From contig CAZYVL010000110.1 of assembly GCA_964651005.1 (NCBI GenBank), positions 1 through 8,147 of the forward strand: DNA of 8,147 bases, given 5' to 3'. The position numbers and the translations under genes are program-made. Below the pieces are notes generated by a model. That model made no database searches. It was given only the letters and a program-made list of their open reading frames with translations, and was not told the origin of the DNA. This document shows positions 1-6,139 of the stretch, one piece after another; within the stretch, counting starts at the first letter, position 1, and each line of letters starts with the position of its first letter. Origin of the DNA: DATMFV01 sp964651005 (lineage in GTDB: Bacteria > Verrucomicrobiota > Verrucomicrobiia > Chthoniobacterales > Chthoniobacteraceae).

Positions 1-55
1 GAGCACTTCCTTGCCAAGGAAGACGTCGCGAGTTCGAGTCTCGTCACCCGCTCCA
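1..55 (+). tRNA. tRNA-Gly(GCC), 5' end cut by window start
   Basis: This is the 3' two-thirds of a glycine tRNA. The anticodon stem is 6-10 (CTTCC) with 18-22 (GGAAG), and the loop TTGCCAA at 11-17 puts anticodon GCC at 13-15, which reads GGC and GGU codons. The variable loop is 23-27. The T stem is 28-32 with 40-44 around loop TTCGAGT (33-39). The 3' acceptor strand CACCCGC is 45-51, followed by discriminator T52 and an encoded CCA at 53-55. A U at position 73 is usual for bacterial tRNA-Gly. The D arm and the 5' acceptor strand (expected GCGGGTG) lie before the window. The fold is directly visible, so the identity is close to certain. Confidence 0.96.
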
Positions 56-88
56 CTTCTCCTCCTCTCTTCTTTCCTCTCCCCTCCC
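56..88 (+). other. 33-base pure pyrimidine tract after the tRNA
   Basis: Every base from 56 to 88 is C or T, starting right after the tRNA CCA. The perfect 10-base palindrome CTCCCGGGAG (84-93) overlaps its end. A C-rich, G-free transcript segment behind a tRNA could act as a Rho-binding site or help 3' processing, but this is inference. There is no loop-forming hairpin with a T run, so I do not call an intrinsic terminator. Confidence 0.6.
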
Positions 89-93
89 GGGAG

Positions 94-138
94 CCCGCAC
101 AGCCCGCACAGCCCGCACGAACCCGCACGAACCCGCAT
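94..138 (+). repeat. Short tandem repeat, five CCCGCAC-type units
   Basis: CCCGCAC occurs at 94, 103, 112 and 122, with a fifth diverged copy (CCCGCAT) at 132. The units are spaced 9, 9, 10 and 10 bases: two read CCCGCACAG, then two CCCGCACGAA. The core resembles the tRNA acceptor end CACCCGC just upstream, which may be chance in GC-rich DNA. It lies between the tRNA and the next promoter. The function is unknown. Confidence 0.8.
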
Positions 139-165
139 TTGTCGGATCAAAGCCGCGTCGTTTCC

Positions 166-194
166 TTGACCTTTGGCCCATTTTGGCGTTTGAT
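166..194 (+). promoter_or_regulatory. Predicted sigma-70-type promoter for the 88-aa protein gene
   Basis: A -35-like TTGACC (166-171, 5 of 6 matches to TTGACA) is followed after 17 bases by TTTGAT (189-194, 4 of 6 matches to TATAAT). Transcription would begin near 201, giving a leader of about 30 bases that holds the ribosome binding site. It may also drive the mla genes downstream. The call is motif-based, with only a moderate -10 match. Confidence 0.4.
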
Positions 195-220
195 AAGGGC
201 GCTCCAAAAGAACACAACCG

Positions 221-229
221 AGGGAGGGG
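221..229 (+). promoter_or_regulatory. Strong ribosome binding site that decides the start at 232
   Basis: AGGGAGGGG sits 2 bases before the ATG at 232, with its GGAG core about 5 bases from the start codon. The upstream in-frame TTG at 139 has no such motif, and its extra 31 codons run through the predicted promoter. The ATG at 232 is therefore preferred. Confidence 0.7.
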
Positions 230-231
230 CC

Positions 232-498
232 ATGATCGAACTAGAAATCTACGCCGCCGGTGTCCGCAGCCTGGACAAGATTCTGGAGCTTGATCGTGCG
301 CTGGAGGGAATCCACGGCATCCGCTACAAGGTGGATAGCAATCACGATATCGTCTACATGGAGGCCGACGCCCCGACGTTCAGCCTTCAGGAAGTGCGCC
401 TCGCGTTCGAGCGCCTTGGGCTGCTGCCGCGCATTGTGGGCGCGATTCCCCGGGGGCTGGAGGTCCCGGAGAAAAAGAAAACCCAGCAGCTGTTCTGA
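232..498 (+). CDS. Small HMA-like (ferredoxin-fold) protein of unknown function
   Basis: The protein has 88 residues and is probably cytosolic. Its predicted pattern is beta-alpha-beta-beta-alpha-beta: strand near 2-8, helix near 13-27, two strands near 29-46, helix near 51-63 and a last strand near 65-72. This matches the heavy-metal-associated (HMA) fold. It contains no cysteine, so the CxxC metal site of true HMA copper chaperones is missing. The C-terminus is a short basic tail with KKK at 81-83. I do not recognise a named family and assign no function. The gene follows tRNA-Gly and precedes mlaE by 79 bases on the same strand, so it may share a transcript with the lipid transporter. That the gene is real is well supported by the ribosome binding site; its role is open. 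Confidence 0.78.
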   Translation: MIELEIYAAGVRSLDKILELDRALEGIHGIRYKVDSNHDIVYMEADAPTFSLQEVRLAFERLGLLPRIVGAIPRGLEVPEKKKTQQLF

Positions 499-577
499 TC
501 GGCTTGCCTTCCCGCCAGGGCGTGGTTTGTTTCGCCGTGGCCGACTGCGCCGCTCCGCCGCACCCTGATCCCTCCAC

Positions 578-1366
578 ATGTTGTTCATCCGCTTCCTAGG
601 CCAGTTTTCGCTCTCGCTCTCCCGCTACCTTGGTTCGCTGCTCCTGCTGGCGATGGACACGGCGGTCTCCCTTTTCAAGTCTTCCATCCGCTGGCGGCTC
701 GCCGTGCGGCAGATCTTCGAGGTCGGCTACCGCTCGCAACTGGTGGTGATCGTCACCGGGGCGTTCACGGGAGCCGTCTTCGGCGCGCAGACCTATTTCC
801 AGTTTCACCGCCTCTCGATGGACACCGCCGTCGGGGCGGTCGTTGCCGTCTCGATGTTCCGCGAGCTGGGGCCGGTGCTCACCGGGCTGATGGTGGCGGG
901 GCGCGTCGGCGCGGCGATGTCGGCGGAGATCGGCACGATGAAGGTGACCGAACAGCTCGACGCGCTGCGCGCGCTCGGCGTGCACCCGATCGACTACCTC
1001 GTCGTCCCGCGCCTGATCGCGATGATGATCTCCATGCCGCTGCTCGTGGCCGAGTGCATCGGCATCGCGATCCTCGCCGGGCAGTTCGTCGCGGTGAATC
1101 TCTTCGGCGTCCCGGGAGTCTATTACGTCAACTACATGCTCAAGTTCACCGCCGGGCGCGACGTGAAGATGGCGCTCACCAAAGGGTTCTTCTTCGGCAT
1201 CCTCATCGTCTTCATCTCCTGCAACGAGGGCCTCAAGGCGCGGGCGGGGGCGGTCGGCGTCGGTCGCGCGACAACGGAAGCGGTGGTGAGCTGCTCGCTC
1301 GCCATCCTGATCGTCAACTTCTTCCTCACGATGGTCCTCAACATCTTCTACCCGGCGGGAGTCTAG
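578..1366 (+). CDS. mlaE: MlaE-family ABC transporter permease (lipid asymmetry/MCE system)
   Basis: This 262-residue inner-membrane permease is expected to work with MlaF and MlaD in moving phospholipids across the envelope. The family hallmark is visible at about 95-130: RELGPVLTGLMVAGRVGAAM, continuing into SAEIGTMKVTEQLDAL. A second conserved block, CNEGLKARAGAVGVG, lies at about 215-229. Hydrophobic segments lie near 53-72, 85-108, 143-175, 203-215 and 237-256. An amphipathic N-terminal stretch (1-48) is typical of this family, and the length is normal. The start at 578 is the first in-frame ATG and has no clear Shine-Dalgarno motif. The stop lies 11 bases before mlaF. The MlaE/YrbE assignment is firm, while substrate and direction of transport cannot be read from sequence. 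Confidence 0.95.
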   Translation: MLFIRFLGQFSLSLSRYLGSLLLLAMDTAVSLFKSSIRWRLAVRQIFEVGYRSQLVVIVTGAFTGAVFGAQTYFQFHRLSMDTAVGAVVAVSMFRELGPVLTGLMVAGRVGAAMSAEIGTMKVTEQLDALRALGVHPIDYLVVPRLIAMMISMPLLVAECIGIAILAGQFVAVNLFGVPGVYYVNYMLKFTAGRDVKMALTKGFFFGILIVFISCNEGLKARAGAVGVGRATTEAVVSCSLAILIVNFFLTMVLNIFYPAGV

Positions 1367-1377
1367 CGCCAAGCCAC

Positions 1378-2151
1378 ATGCAGACCGCCGCTCCACCCGC
1401 CACCACCCGCGCCATGATCTCCGTCTCCGGCCTGACCAAGCAGATCGGCACGCAGCAGATCCTGCGCGGCATCGACCTCGAAGTCGCCACCGGGGAGACG
1501 CTCGTGCTCATCGGCCGCTCCGGCAGCGGCAAGAGCGTCCTGCTCAAGCACCTCATCGGCCTGATGACGCCGACCTCCGGGGAGGTCCGGATCGAGGGGC
1601 AACAGATCGTCGGCCTGCGGGAGCGCGAGCTGCTGCCGATCCGCAAGCGCGTCGGCATGATGTTCCAGAGCGGCGCGCTCTTCGACTCGATGACCGTCTT
1701 CGATAACGTGGCCTTCCCGCTGCGCGAGGCGGGGGAGCGCGACGCCGACACGATCCGCGGGAAAGTGGCCGAGGCGCTCGACGTGGTGGAGCTGACCGGG
1801 CACGAGGAGAAGATGCCGGTGAACCTCAGCGGCGGCATGAAAAAGCGGGTCGCCCTCGCGCGCGTCCTCATCAACCGCCCCGCCTGCGTCCTCTACGACG
1901 AGCCGACGGCGGGCCTCGACCCGATCGTCTCCGACTCCATCGACCATCTGATTCGCCGCTTGCAAAAACGCTTTGGAGTGACATCCATTGTGGTGACCCA
2001 CGACATGAAAAGCGCGACTTATATTGCCGACAAGATCGCCTACATCCACGAGGGATTGATCTATTTTTACGGCACCCCGACGGAGTTGACCGCCGCGAAA
2101 GACCCACTCATCCAGGACTTCGTGGTCGGCCGCTCGGGCGAAACCGACTGA
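1378..2151 (+). CDS. mlaF: MlaF-family ABC transporter ATP-binding protein
   Basis: This cytoplasmic ATPase of 257 residues powers the MlaE permease. All ABC motifs are present: Walker A GRSGSGKS at 46-53, Q-loop Q97, signature LSGGM at 150-154, Walker B CVLYDE at 170-175 with catalytic E175, D-loop near 179-182 and switch histidine H208. The signature LSGGMKKRVALARV is typical of MlaF rather than of importer ATPases. I chose the ATG at 1378, which follows the mlaE stop by 11 bases. The ATG at 1414 (residue 13) is the only close alternative and sits immediately before the conserved ISVSGLTK strand, so the first 12 residues (rich in A, P and T) may not be translated. Neither start has a good ribosome binding site, so translation coupled to mlaE is likely. 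Confidence 0.95.
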   Translation: MQTAAPPATTRAMISVSGLTKQIGTQQILRGIDLEVATGETLVLIGRSGSGKSVLLKHLIGLMTPTSGEVRIEGQQIVGLRERELLPIRKRVGMMFQSGALFDSMTVFDNVAFPLREAGERDADTIRGKVAEALDVVELTGHEEKMPVNLSGGMKKRVALARVLINRPACVLYDEPTAGLDPIVSDSIDHLIRRLQKRFGVTSIVVTHDMKSATYIADKIAYIHEGLIYFYGTPTELTAAKDPLIQDFVVGRSGETD

Positions 2152-2164
2152 ACTCCCTCTTTTC

Positions 2165-3213
2165 ATGAACAACGACGAAAAAAAACTCGAACTCAAGGTC
2201 GGCTTCTTTGTCCTGATCGGGCTGGTGGCCATCGCCATCATGGCCGTGCAGTTCGGGCGGCTCGGGCAGGGGCTGGCCAAGTTCTATCCGCTCAAGGTCG
2301 AGTTCCCCAACGCCAGCGGGCTGCTGAAGAACTCCGACATCCAGCTCGCGGGCGCAATCGTCGGCCATGTCGGCGGAAAACCGGCGATCACCGCAGGCCG
2401 CATCGGCAGCGTCACCGTCGATCTCTTCATCCGGGAGGACATCAAGATCCCGCGCGGGAGCACCTTCCAGATCAGCAGTTCGGGCATGATGGGCGACAAA
2501 TACGTCGAAATCGTGCTTCCCGAGGGGTTCGCGGATGAAAAATTCAACCCGGGCGATCCCAAACAGATCTACGCGGAAGGCGAGACGATCCACGGGATCA
2601 AAGTCGGCGGCTTCGACGAACTGGCGAAGAAGGGCGAGATCGCGATGGAAAAGCTGGCGGAGAATCTTGACGCCATGAAGCTCGCCATCGCCAAACTCCA
2701 GGACAACTTCCTGAGCGACGAAAACCTGGAGAACGTCCGTGGCTCATTCGCCAGCATCAAGACCGCCAGCGACAACTTTGCCGACGCTTCCAAGGGGATC
2801 AACGACGTGGTGGTCGGCGCGAAGGAGGCGGTCGGCACCGCGCGGCAGGCGATGGACTCCGCGAAAGGCACGATGGAGAGCATCGATCTCGCCGCTGGCG
2901 ACATCCGCAAGGCGATCACCGACGCTCGCGNNNNNNNNNNNNNNNNNNNNNNNNNNNNNNNNNNNNNNNNNNNNNNNNNNNNNNNNNNNNNNNNNNNNNN
3001 NNNNNNNNNNNNNNNNNNNNNNNNNNNNNNGTGCTGGAGTCGGCGCAATCCGGCCCGGGGGCGATCCCGATGCTCCTGGGGAACTCCGAAGTGGCGGAGA
3101 ACCTCCGCGCGCTGATCTCCAACCTCCGCAAGCATGGCGTCCTCTTTTACCGGGACAGCACGGAGAAGCCGGAGCAGCCTTCCACGCGGAAGCGTTATTT
3201 CCGCCGCCCCTGA
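2165..3213 (+). CDS. mlaD: MlaD/MCE-domain lipid-binding protein, interrupted by an assembly gap
   Basis: This is the periplasmic substrate-binding subunit of the Mla transporter, anchored by one N-terminal helix (about 12-30). The MCE domain follows at about 40-120, with FPNASGLLKNSDIQLAG (47-63) and GSTFQISSSGMMGDKYVEI (98-116) as the recognisable core. From about 150 to 255 the chain is helical and rich in A, K, D and E, as expected for the region that forms a multimer above the membrane. The 100-base N run then breaks the frame. After it, the frame starting at 3031 gives 60 more residues, including ALISNLRKHGVLFYRD, the C-terminal motif I expect in this family. I therefore treat both parts as one gene and the frame change as an artefact of the filler. 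The gene starts 13 bases after mlaF. Total length is unknown. Confidence 0.88.
2931..3030. other. Assembly gap (100 N) inside mlaD
   Basis: Exactly 100 unknown bases, the length commonly used as filler for a gap of unknown size. The upstream reading frame has codons starting at positions equal to 2 modulo 3, and the downstream coding frame begins at 3031. The real missing length should therefore leave remainder 2 when divided by 3, provided the flanks are correct. Confidence 0.98.
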
Positions 3214-3247
3214 GATCACCAAGAAAACCGCCCACCGCCTTCCCCCG

Positions 3248-4237
3248 ATGCGCACCATCAATCTGTTTCGCGTGCTCTTCATCGCCTTCGGGCTCTTCAT
3301 GGGGATGCGCGTCGGCGATGTCGTCTTCGAGTCCTTCTGGGCTGGCGGCGTTGCCGGGTTGATCTTCGGCCTGACGATCGTGCTCGTGGACCGGCTGCTG
3401 CGGGGGTTCTCGCTGCGGATTTTTTCCTCGGCCACCTTCGGGTTAATCCTCGGGCTGGCGACGACGCGCCTGCTCTTCGCCTCCGACGTGCTGCTCTACA
3501 CCTCCGAGCAGACCCGCTGGGTGATCGGCATCTGCGTTTACGGCACGTTCGGCTATCTCGGCACGATGCTCGCCGTGCGGAGCAACCGGGATGAATTTTC
3601 GCTCATCATCCCGTACATCCGTTTCCGCCGCACGGCGGTGCACGACACGCCGGTGGTCGTCGATACGAGCGCGCTGATCGACGGGCGGATCGCGCAGGTC
3701 TGCCAGACCGGGTTCCTGAGCACCTCGCTCGTGACGCCGCGCTTCGTGCTCGAAGAACTTCAGGCGCTGGCCGATTCGGCGGAGCCGCTCAAGCGTGAGC
3801 GCGGCAAGCGTGGGCTCGATCTTTTGCATGAAATCCAGCGGCGCAACGACATGTCGCTCGCCATTCACGAATCCGTGGCCGATCCCGATCTCGCCACCGA
3901 CACGCGGCTCATCCACGCGGCGCAGCTTCTCAAGGCGCGGCTGCTCACCAACGACGTGGCGCTCGTCCGTGTCGCCCGGTTGGAGGGCGTCACGGTCTTG
4001 AGCCTCTCCGAATTGACGCAAGCCCTCGCGCCGGTGGTGCTGACCGGCGAGGAGATGCAGCTCGCGCTCGTCAAACCGGGGCGCGACCCCCACCAGGCGG
4101 TCGGTTATCTGCCCGACGGCAGCATGATCGTCGTCAACCACGCCAGGGCGTGCATCGGCGAGACCGTCACGGTCACCATCGCCGGGATGATCCAGACCGG
4201 CACCGGGAGGATGTTCTTCGCGGAGTTGAAGTCGTAA
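3248..4237 (+). CDS. Membrane-anchored PIN-TRAM domain protein (YacL family)
   Basis: The protein has 329 residues. Hydrophobic segments near 6-20, 32-48, 60-78 and 91-109 suggest four membrane helices, as in Bacillus YacL. A PIN nuclease domain follows at about 135-255, starting with VVVDTSALIDGRI. Its acidic metal-binding residues appear to be D139, E169 or E170, D218 and D236 (in LLTNDVALV). A C-terminal TRAM-like RNA-binding domain covers about 270-327 (KPGRDPHQAVGYLPDGSMIV). The set of acidic residues looks complete, so RNase activity is plausible, but the target is unknown. The start at 3248 places the first helix at the N-terminus. The in-frame ATG at 3134 would overlap the end of mlaD and add a basic, unconserved-looking leader. 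It lies 34 bases after mlaD and is probably co-transcribed with it. Confidence 0.9.
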   Translation: MRTINLFRVLFIAFGLFMGMRVGDVVFESFWAGGVAGLIFGLTIVLVDRLLRGFSLRIFSSATFGLILGLATTRLLFASDVLLYTSEQTRWVIGICVYGTFGYLGTMLAVRSNRDEFSLIIPYIRFRRTAVHDTPVVVDTSALIDGRIAQVCQTGFLSTSLVTPRFVLEELQALADSAEPLKRERGKRGLDLLHEIQRRNDMSLAIHESVADPDLATDTRLIHAAQLLKARLLTNDVALVRVARLEGVTVLSLSELTQALAPVVLTGEEMQLALVKPGRDPHQAVGYLPDGSMIVVNHARACIGETVTVTIAGMIQTGTGRMFFAELKS

Positions 4238-4281
4238 CCGGCCATCACCGCAAAGCGATCAATCGTTTTGCGCCAGGCCGG
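4238..4281 (+). terminator. Two-part hairpin after the PIN-TRAM gene
   Basis: Immediately after the TAA stop, CCGGCC (4238-4243) can pair with GGCCGG (4276-4281). Inside, CGCAAAGCGA (4249-4258) pairs with TCGTTTTGCG (4263-4272) through 10 pairs, one of them G-T, around the loop TCAA. A small internal loop (ATCAC against CCA) joins the stems. No T run follows, so it is not a textbook intrinsic terminator. It could still end transcription with Rho, or protect the mRNA 3' end of the mla transcript. The structure is directly visible; the function is inferred. Confidence 0.55.
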
Positions 4282-4305
4282 GGGGTGCGTTAGACTCTCC
4301 CGGAG

Positions 4306-5118
4306 ATGATCCGCCTCCTGAGCACCGACTTCGACGGCACCCTGGTCGATCACGATGCCAAGCCCGCCGTTTCCCCGGCGCTCCACCCCATGCTGGAGCG
4401 CCTGCGCCGTTGCGGCGTCGCGTGGGCCGTGAACACGGGGCGTGATCTCGCCTTTATCCTGGAAGGGCTCGCCGAGTTCGGGTTCCCCTTCGAACCCGAC
4501 TACATCCTGACCAACGAGCGGGAGATTTTTCACCGCGACGCACACGGCCAGTGGCGCGATTACGGCGACTGGAACCGCCGCTGCCTGGAGGCGCACGATC
4601 TCCTTTTCGAAAGCGAAAGCAAGCTGCTCGAAAACGTGCTCCGGTACGCGGAGCGGGAGTCGGGCTGGGAGATGATCTACGAGAAAGACCGGCCCGTCGG
4701 CCTGAGGGGGGAGAGCGACGAGGCGGTGGAACGCTTTGCCGCGTATCTCGACGCCCAGCGCGCCCCCGGCTCGCTCTTTCACTACCAGCGCAACACGATC
4801 TTCCTGCGCTTCTGCCATGCGCACTACTCCAAGGGGACTACGCTCGGGGAGCTGGGCCGCCTGACGGGGATTTCCCCGCGCGAGACCTTCAGCGCGGGCG
4901 ATCACCACAACGATCTCTCTATGCTCGATGGCCGCTTCGCCCACTGGACCGCCGCCCCGGGCAACGCCATTGACGAGGTGAAGGCCACCGTGGCGAAGGC
5001 GGGCGGGTATGTCGCCTCGGCGCGGTGTGGCGAGGGGGTGGTGGAGGCGCTGCGCTATTTCTTCGACCGCCACGCGCTGGCCCCGGTGGGGTTCCCCGGG
5101 GAGGAGCGGGAACGGTAG
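4306..5118 (+). CDS. HAD-superfamily hydrolase, Cof/type IIB-like
   Basis: This soluble phosphatase-like protein of 270 residues has all four HAD motifs. Motif I is DFDGTLVD with nucleophile D8 and acid/base D10. Motif II is NTGRD with T44. Motif III lysine is K176 in YSKGTTL. Motif IV is AGDHHNDLSML with D199 and D203. The roughly 80-170 insert between motifs II and III fits a type II cap, as in Cof-like sugar phosphatases and sucrose or mannosyl-phosphoglycerate phosphatase relatives. The variant AGDHHND, in place of GDxxND with small residues, recurs in some Cof-type members. The substrate cannot be read from sequence. The ATG at 4306 directly abuts a CGGAG, too close for normal ribosome binding. 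It is followed 69 bases later by the OsmC-family gene on the same strand. Confidence 0.88.
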   Translation: MIRLLSTDFDGTLVDHDAKPAVSPALHPMLERLRRCGVAWAVNTGRDLAFILEGLAEFGFPFEPDYILTNEREIFHRDAHGQWRDYGDWNRRCLEAHDLLFESESKLLENVLRYAERESGWEMIYEKDRPVGLRGESDEAVERFAAYLDAQRAPGSLFHYQRNTIFLRFCHAHYSKGTTLGELGRLTGISPRETFSAGDHHNDLSMLDGRFAHWTAAPGNAIDEVKATVAKAGGYVASARCGEGVVEALRYFFDRHALAPVGFPGEERER

Positions 5119-5167
5119 AGCATCCGGAAGCGGAGCCGTTCGGGCAGCGGAATCCGATCTTCCATCG

Positions 5168-5175
5168 AAGGGAGG
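5168..5175 (+). promoter_or_regulatory. Ribosome binding site of the OsmC-family gene
   Basis: AAGGGAGG lies 12 bases before the ATG at 5188. The spacing is a little long, but the motif is strong. It supports this start, which keeps a low-complexity N-terminal extension in the protein. Confidence 0.6.
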
Positions 5176-5187
5176 CAGCGAGAAACA

Positions 5188-5673
5188 ATGAGCGAAGCGA
5201 AGCCGAATCCAGAAAACGCAACGCAAACCGGAAACGGGAGCGCAACCGGCAGCGCGGAAGAAGCCGTGGAGGTGGTCGTGCAGGGGGATGCCTCCGCGCT
5301 GGCGCAGCGGATTCAGGCCGGGCCGCACTGTTTCGCCGCCGACGAGCCGCTCCAACTGGGCGGGGAGGACACCGGCCCTTCGCCCTACCAGCTTCTGCTC
5401 GGCGCGCTCGGCTCCTGCACGGCGATCACCATCACGATGTACGCCCGGCGCAAGGAATGGCCGCTGGAGGGCGTGACCGTGCGGCTCCGCCACTCCCGGC
5501 GCAACCCCAGGGAGGCGGAGCAAGCGGGAGCCGCCGACCACATCGAGCGGGAGATCGTGCTCTCCGGCCCGTTAACGGAGGCCCAGCGCGCGCGCCTTTT
5601 TGTCATCGCGGAGCGGTGCCCCGTGCATCGCACGCTTCTCTCCCCGGTGGAGATCACCACCTCGGAGGGATAA
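5188..5673 (+). CDS. OsmC/Ohr-family protein (thiol peroxidase-like)
   Basis: This 161-residue protein belongs to the OsmC/Ohr family, whose members reduce organic hydroperoxides with two cysteines. Both are present: C77 in LLGALGSCTAITI, the family helix, and C144 in IAERCPVHRTL. The segment PSPYQLLLGALGSC and the CPVH motif point to the YhfA/OsmC-like branch rather than to Ohr proper. In that branch peroxidase activity is often not shown. The first 25 residues are low-complexity (N, T, G, S, A, E) and look like an unstructured extension; they carry no signal peptide. The gene lies 69 bases after the HAD gene and may share its transcript. It converges with rpiB, with 11 bases between stops. 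Family assignment is firm, and the substrate is not known. Confidence 0.9.
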   Translation: MSEAKPNPENATQTGNGSATGSAEEAVEVVVQGDASALAQRIQAGPHCFAADEPLQLGGEDTGPSPYQLLLGALGSCTAITITMYARRKEWPLEGVTVRLRHSRRNPREAEQAGAADHIEREIVLSGPLTEAQRARLFVIAERCPVHRTLLSPVEITTSEG

Positions 5674-5684
5674 CGGCTCAGCGT

Positions 5685-6137
5685 TCAGCGCACGTCCTCT
5701 TCCCGCAGCGCAGGGTCGATCAACCCGATCCGGCGGAGATGCCGCCCGCCGTCGAAGGGGGTGTCGAGCCAGAGATCGACGATGGCGAGCAGATCGTCCT
5801 CCGGGATCAGCCGTTCGCCGAGCGAAAGGACGTTGGAGGCGTTGTGCGCCCGGGCGAGCCGCGCCGATTCGTGGTTCCAGCAGAGCGCGCAGCGGACGCC
5901 GGGGACGCGATTGGCCACGATCGCCTCGCCGTTCCCGGAGCCGCCCAGAACGATGCCGCGCTCGAACTCCCCGCGCGCCACCGCCTCGGCCACCGGGCGG
6001 ATGAAGAGCGGGTAATCGACCGGCTCCGGCGAAAAAGTGCCGAAATCGACCGCCTCCTCCCCGCGCGCGAGCAGGTGCGCCCGGATGATCTCCTTGTAGC
6101 GGAATCCGGCGTGGTCTGAACCGATGGCGATTTTCAT
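5685..6137 (-). CDS. rpiB: Ribose-5-phosphate isomerase B (actinobacterial-type active site)
   Basis: This 150-residue cytosolic enzyme interconverts ribose 5-phosphate and ribulose 5-phosphate in the pentose phosphate pathway. The N-terminus MKIAIGSDHAGFRYKE carries the family motif with D8 and H9. The loop GGSGNGEAIVANRVPGVR (65-82) matches the Mycobacterium type, where a glutamate (here E71) serves as the catalytic base in place of the cysteine of E. coli RpiB. WNHESARLARAHNASNVLS (87-105) is the conserved distal block. The start at 6137 is set by homology. It follows the galT stop by 2 bases (TGAAAATG on the minus strand) and has no ribosome binding site, which suggests translation coupled to galT. 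A related sugar isomerase of the LacAB/RpiB fold is possible but less likely. Confidence 0.92.
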   Translation of the reverse strand: MKIAIGSDHAGFRYKEIIRAHLLARGEEAVDFGTFSPEPVDYPLFIRPVAEAVARGEFERGIVLGGSGNGEAIVANRVPGVRCALCWNHESARLARAHNASNVLSLGERLIPEDDLLAIVDLWLDTPFDGGRHLRRIGLIDPALREEDVR

Positions 6138-6139
6138 TT

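Noticed and set aside
94..138. CRISPR-like repeat array
   Set aside because: Units are 9-10 bases with no unique spacers, and no cas genes are in view; it is a simple tandem repeat.
139..231. TTG-started extension of the HMA-like protein
   Set aside because: The extension crosses the predicted promoter and leader, and the ATG at 232 has a much better ribosome binding site.
596..1396. 266-codon antisense frame over mlaE
   Set aside because: Composition is dominated by R, D, E and H, as expected from the antisense of a hydrophobic gene; mlaE is unambiguous on the other strand.
4268..4296. Promoter-like TTGCGC and TAGACT with 17-base spacing before the HAD gene
   Set aside because: The -35 matches only 3 of 6 bases and lies inside the hairpin arm. 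The implied transcript would start within a few bases of the ATG. Too weak to list as a promoter.
4105..5541. 478-codon open frame on the minus strand
   Set aside because: It runs opposite to the PIN-TRAM, HAD and OsmC genes and across the hairpin between them. Its translation is rich in R, G, P and H and has no recognisable domain, so it is a GC-rich shadow frame.
5025..6119. 364-codon plus-strand frame spanning the HAD end, OsmC and rpiB
   Set aside because: It overlaps three well-supported genes in other frames and reads as low-complexity R, G and A sequence.
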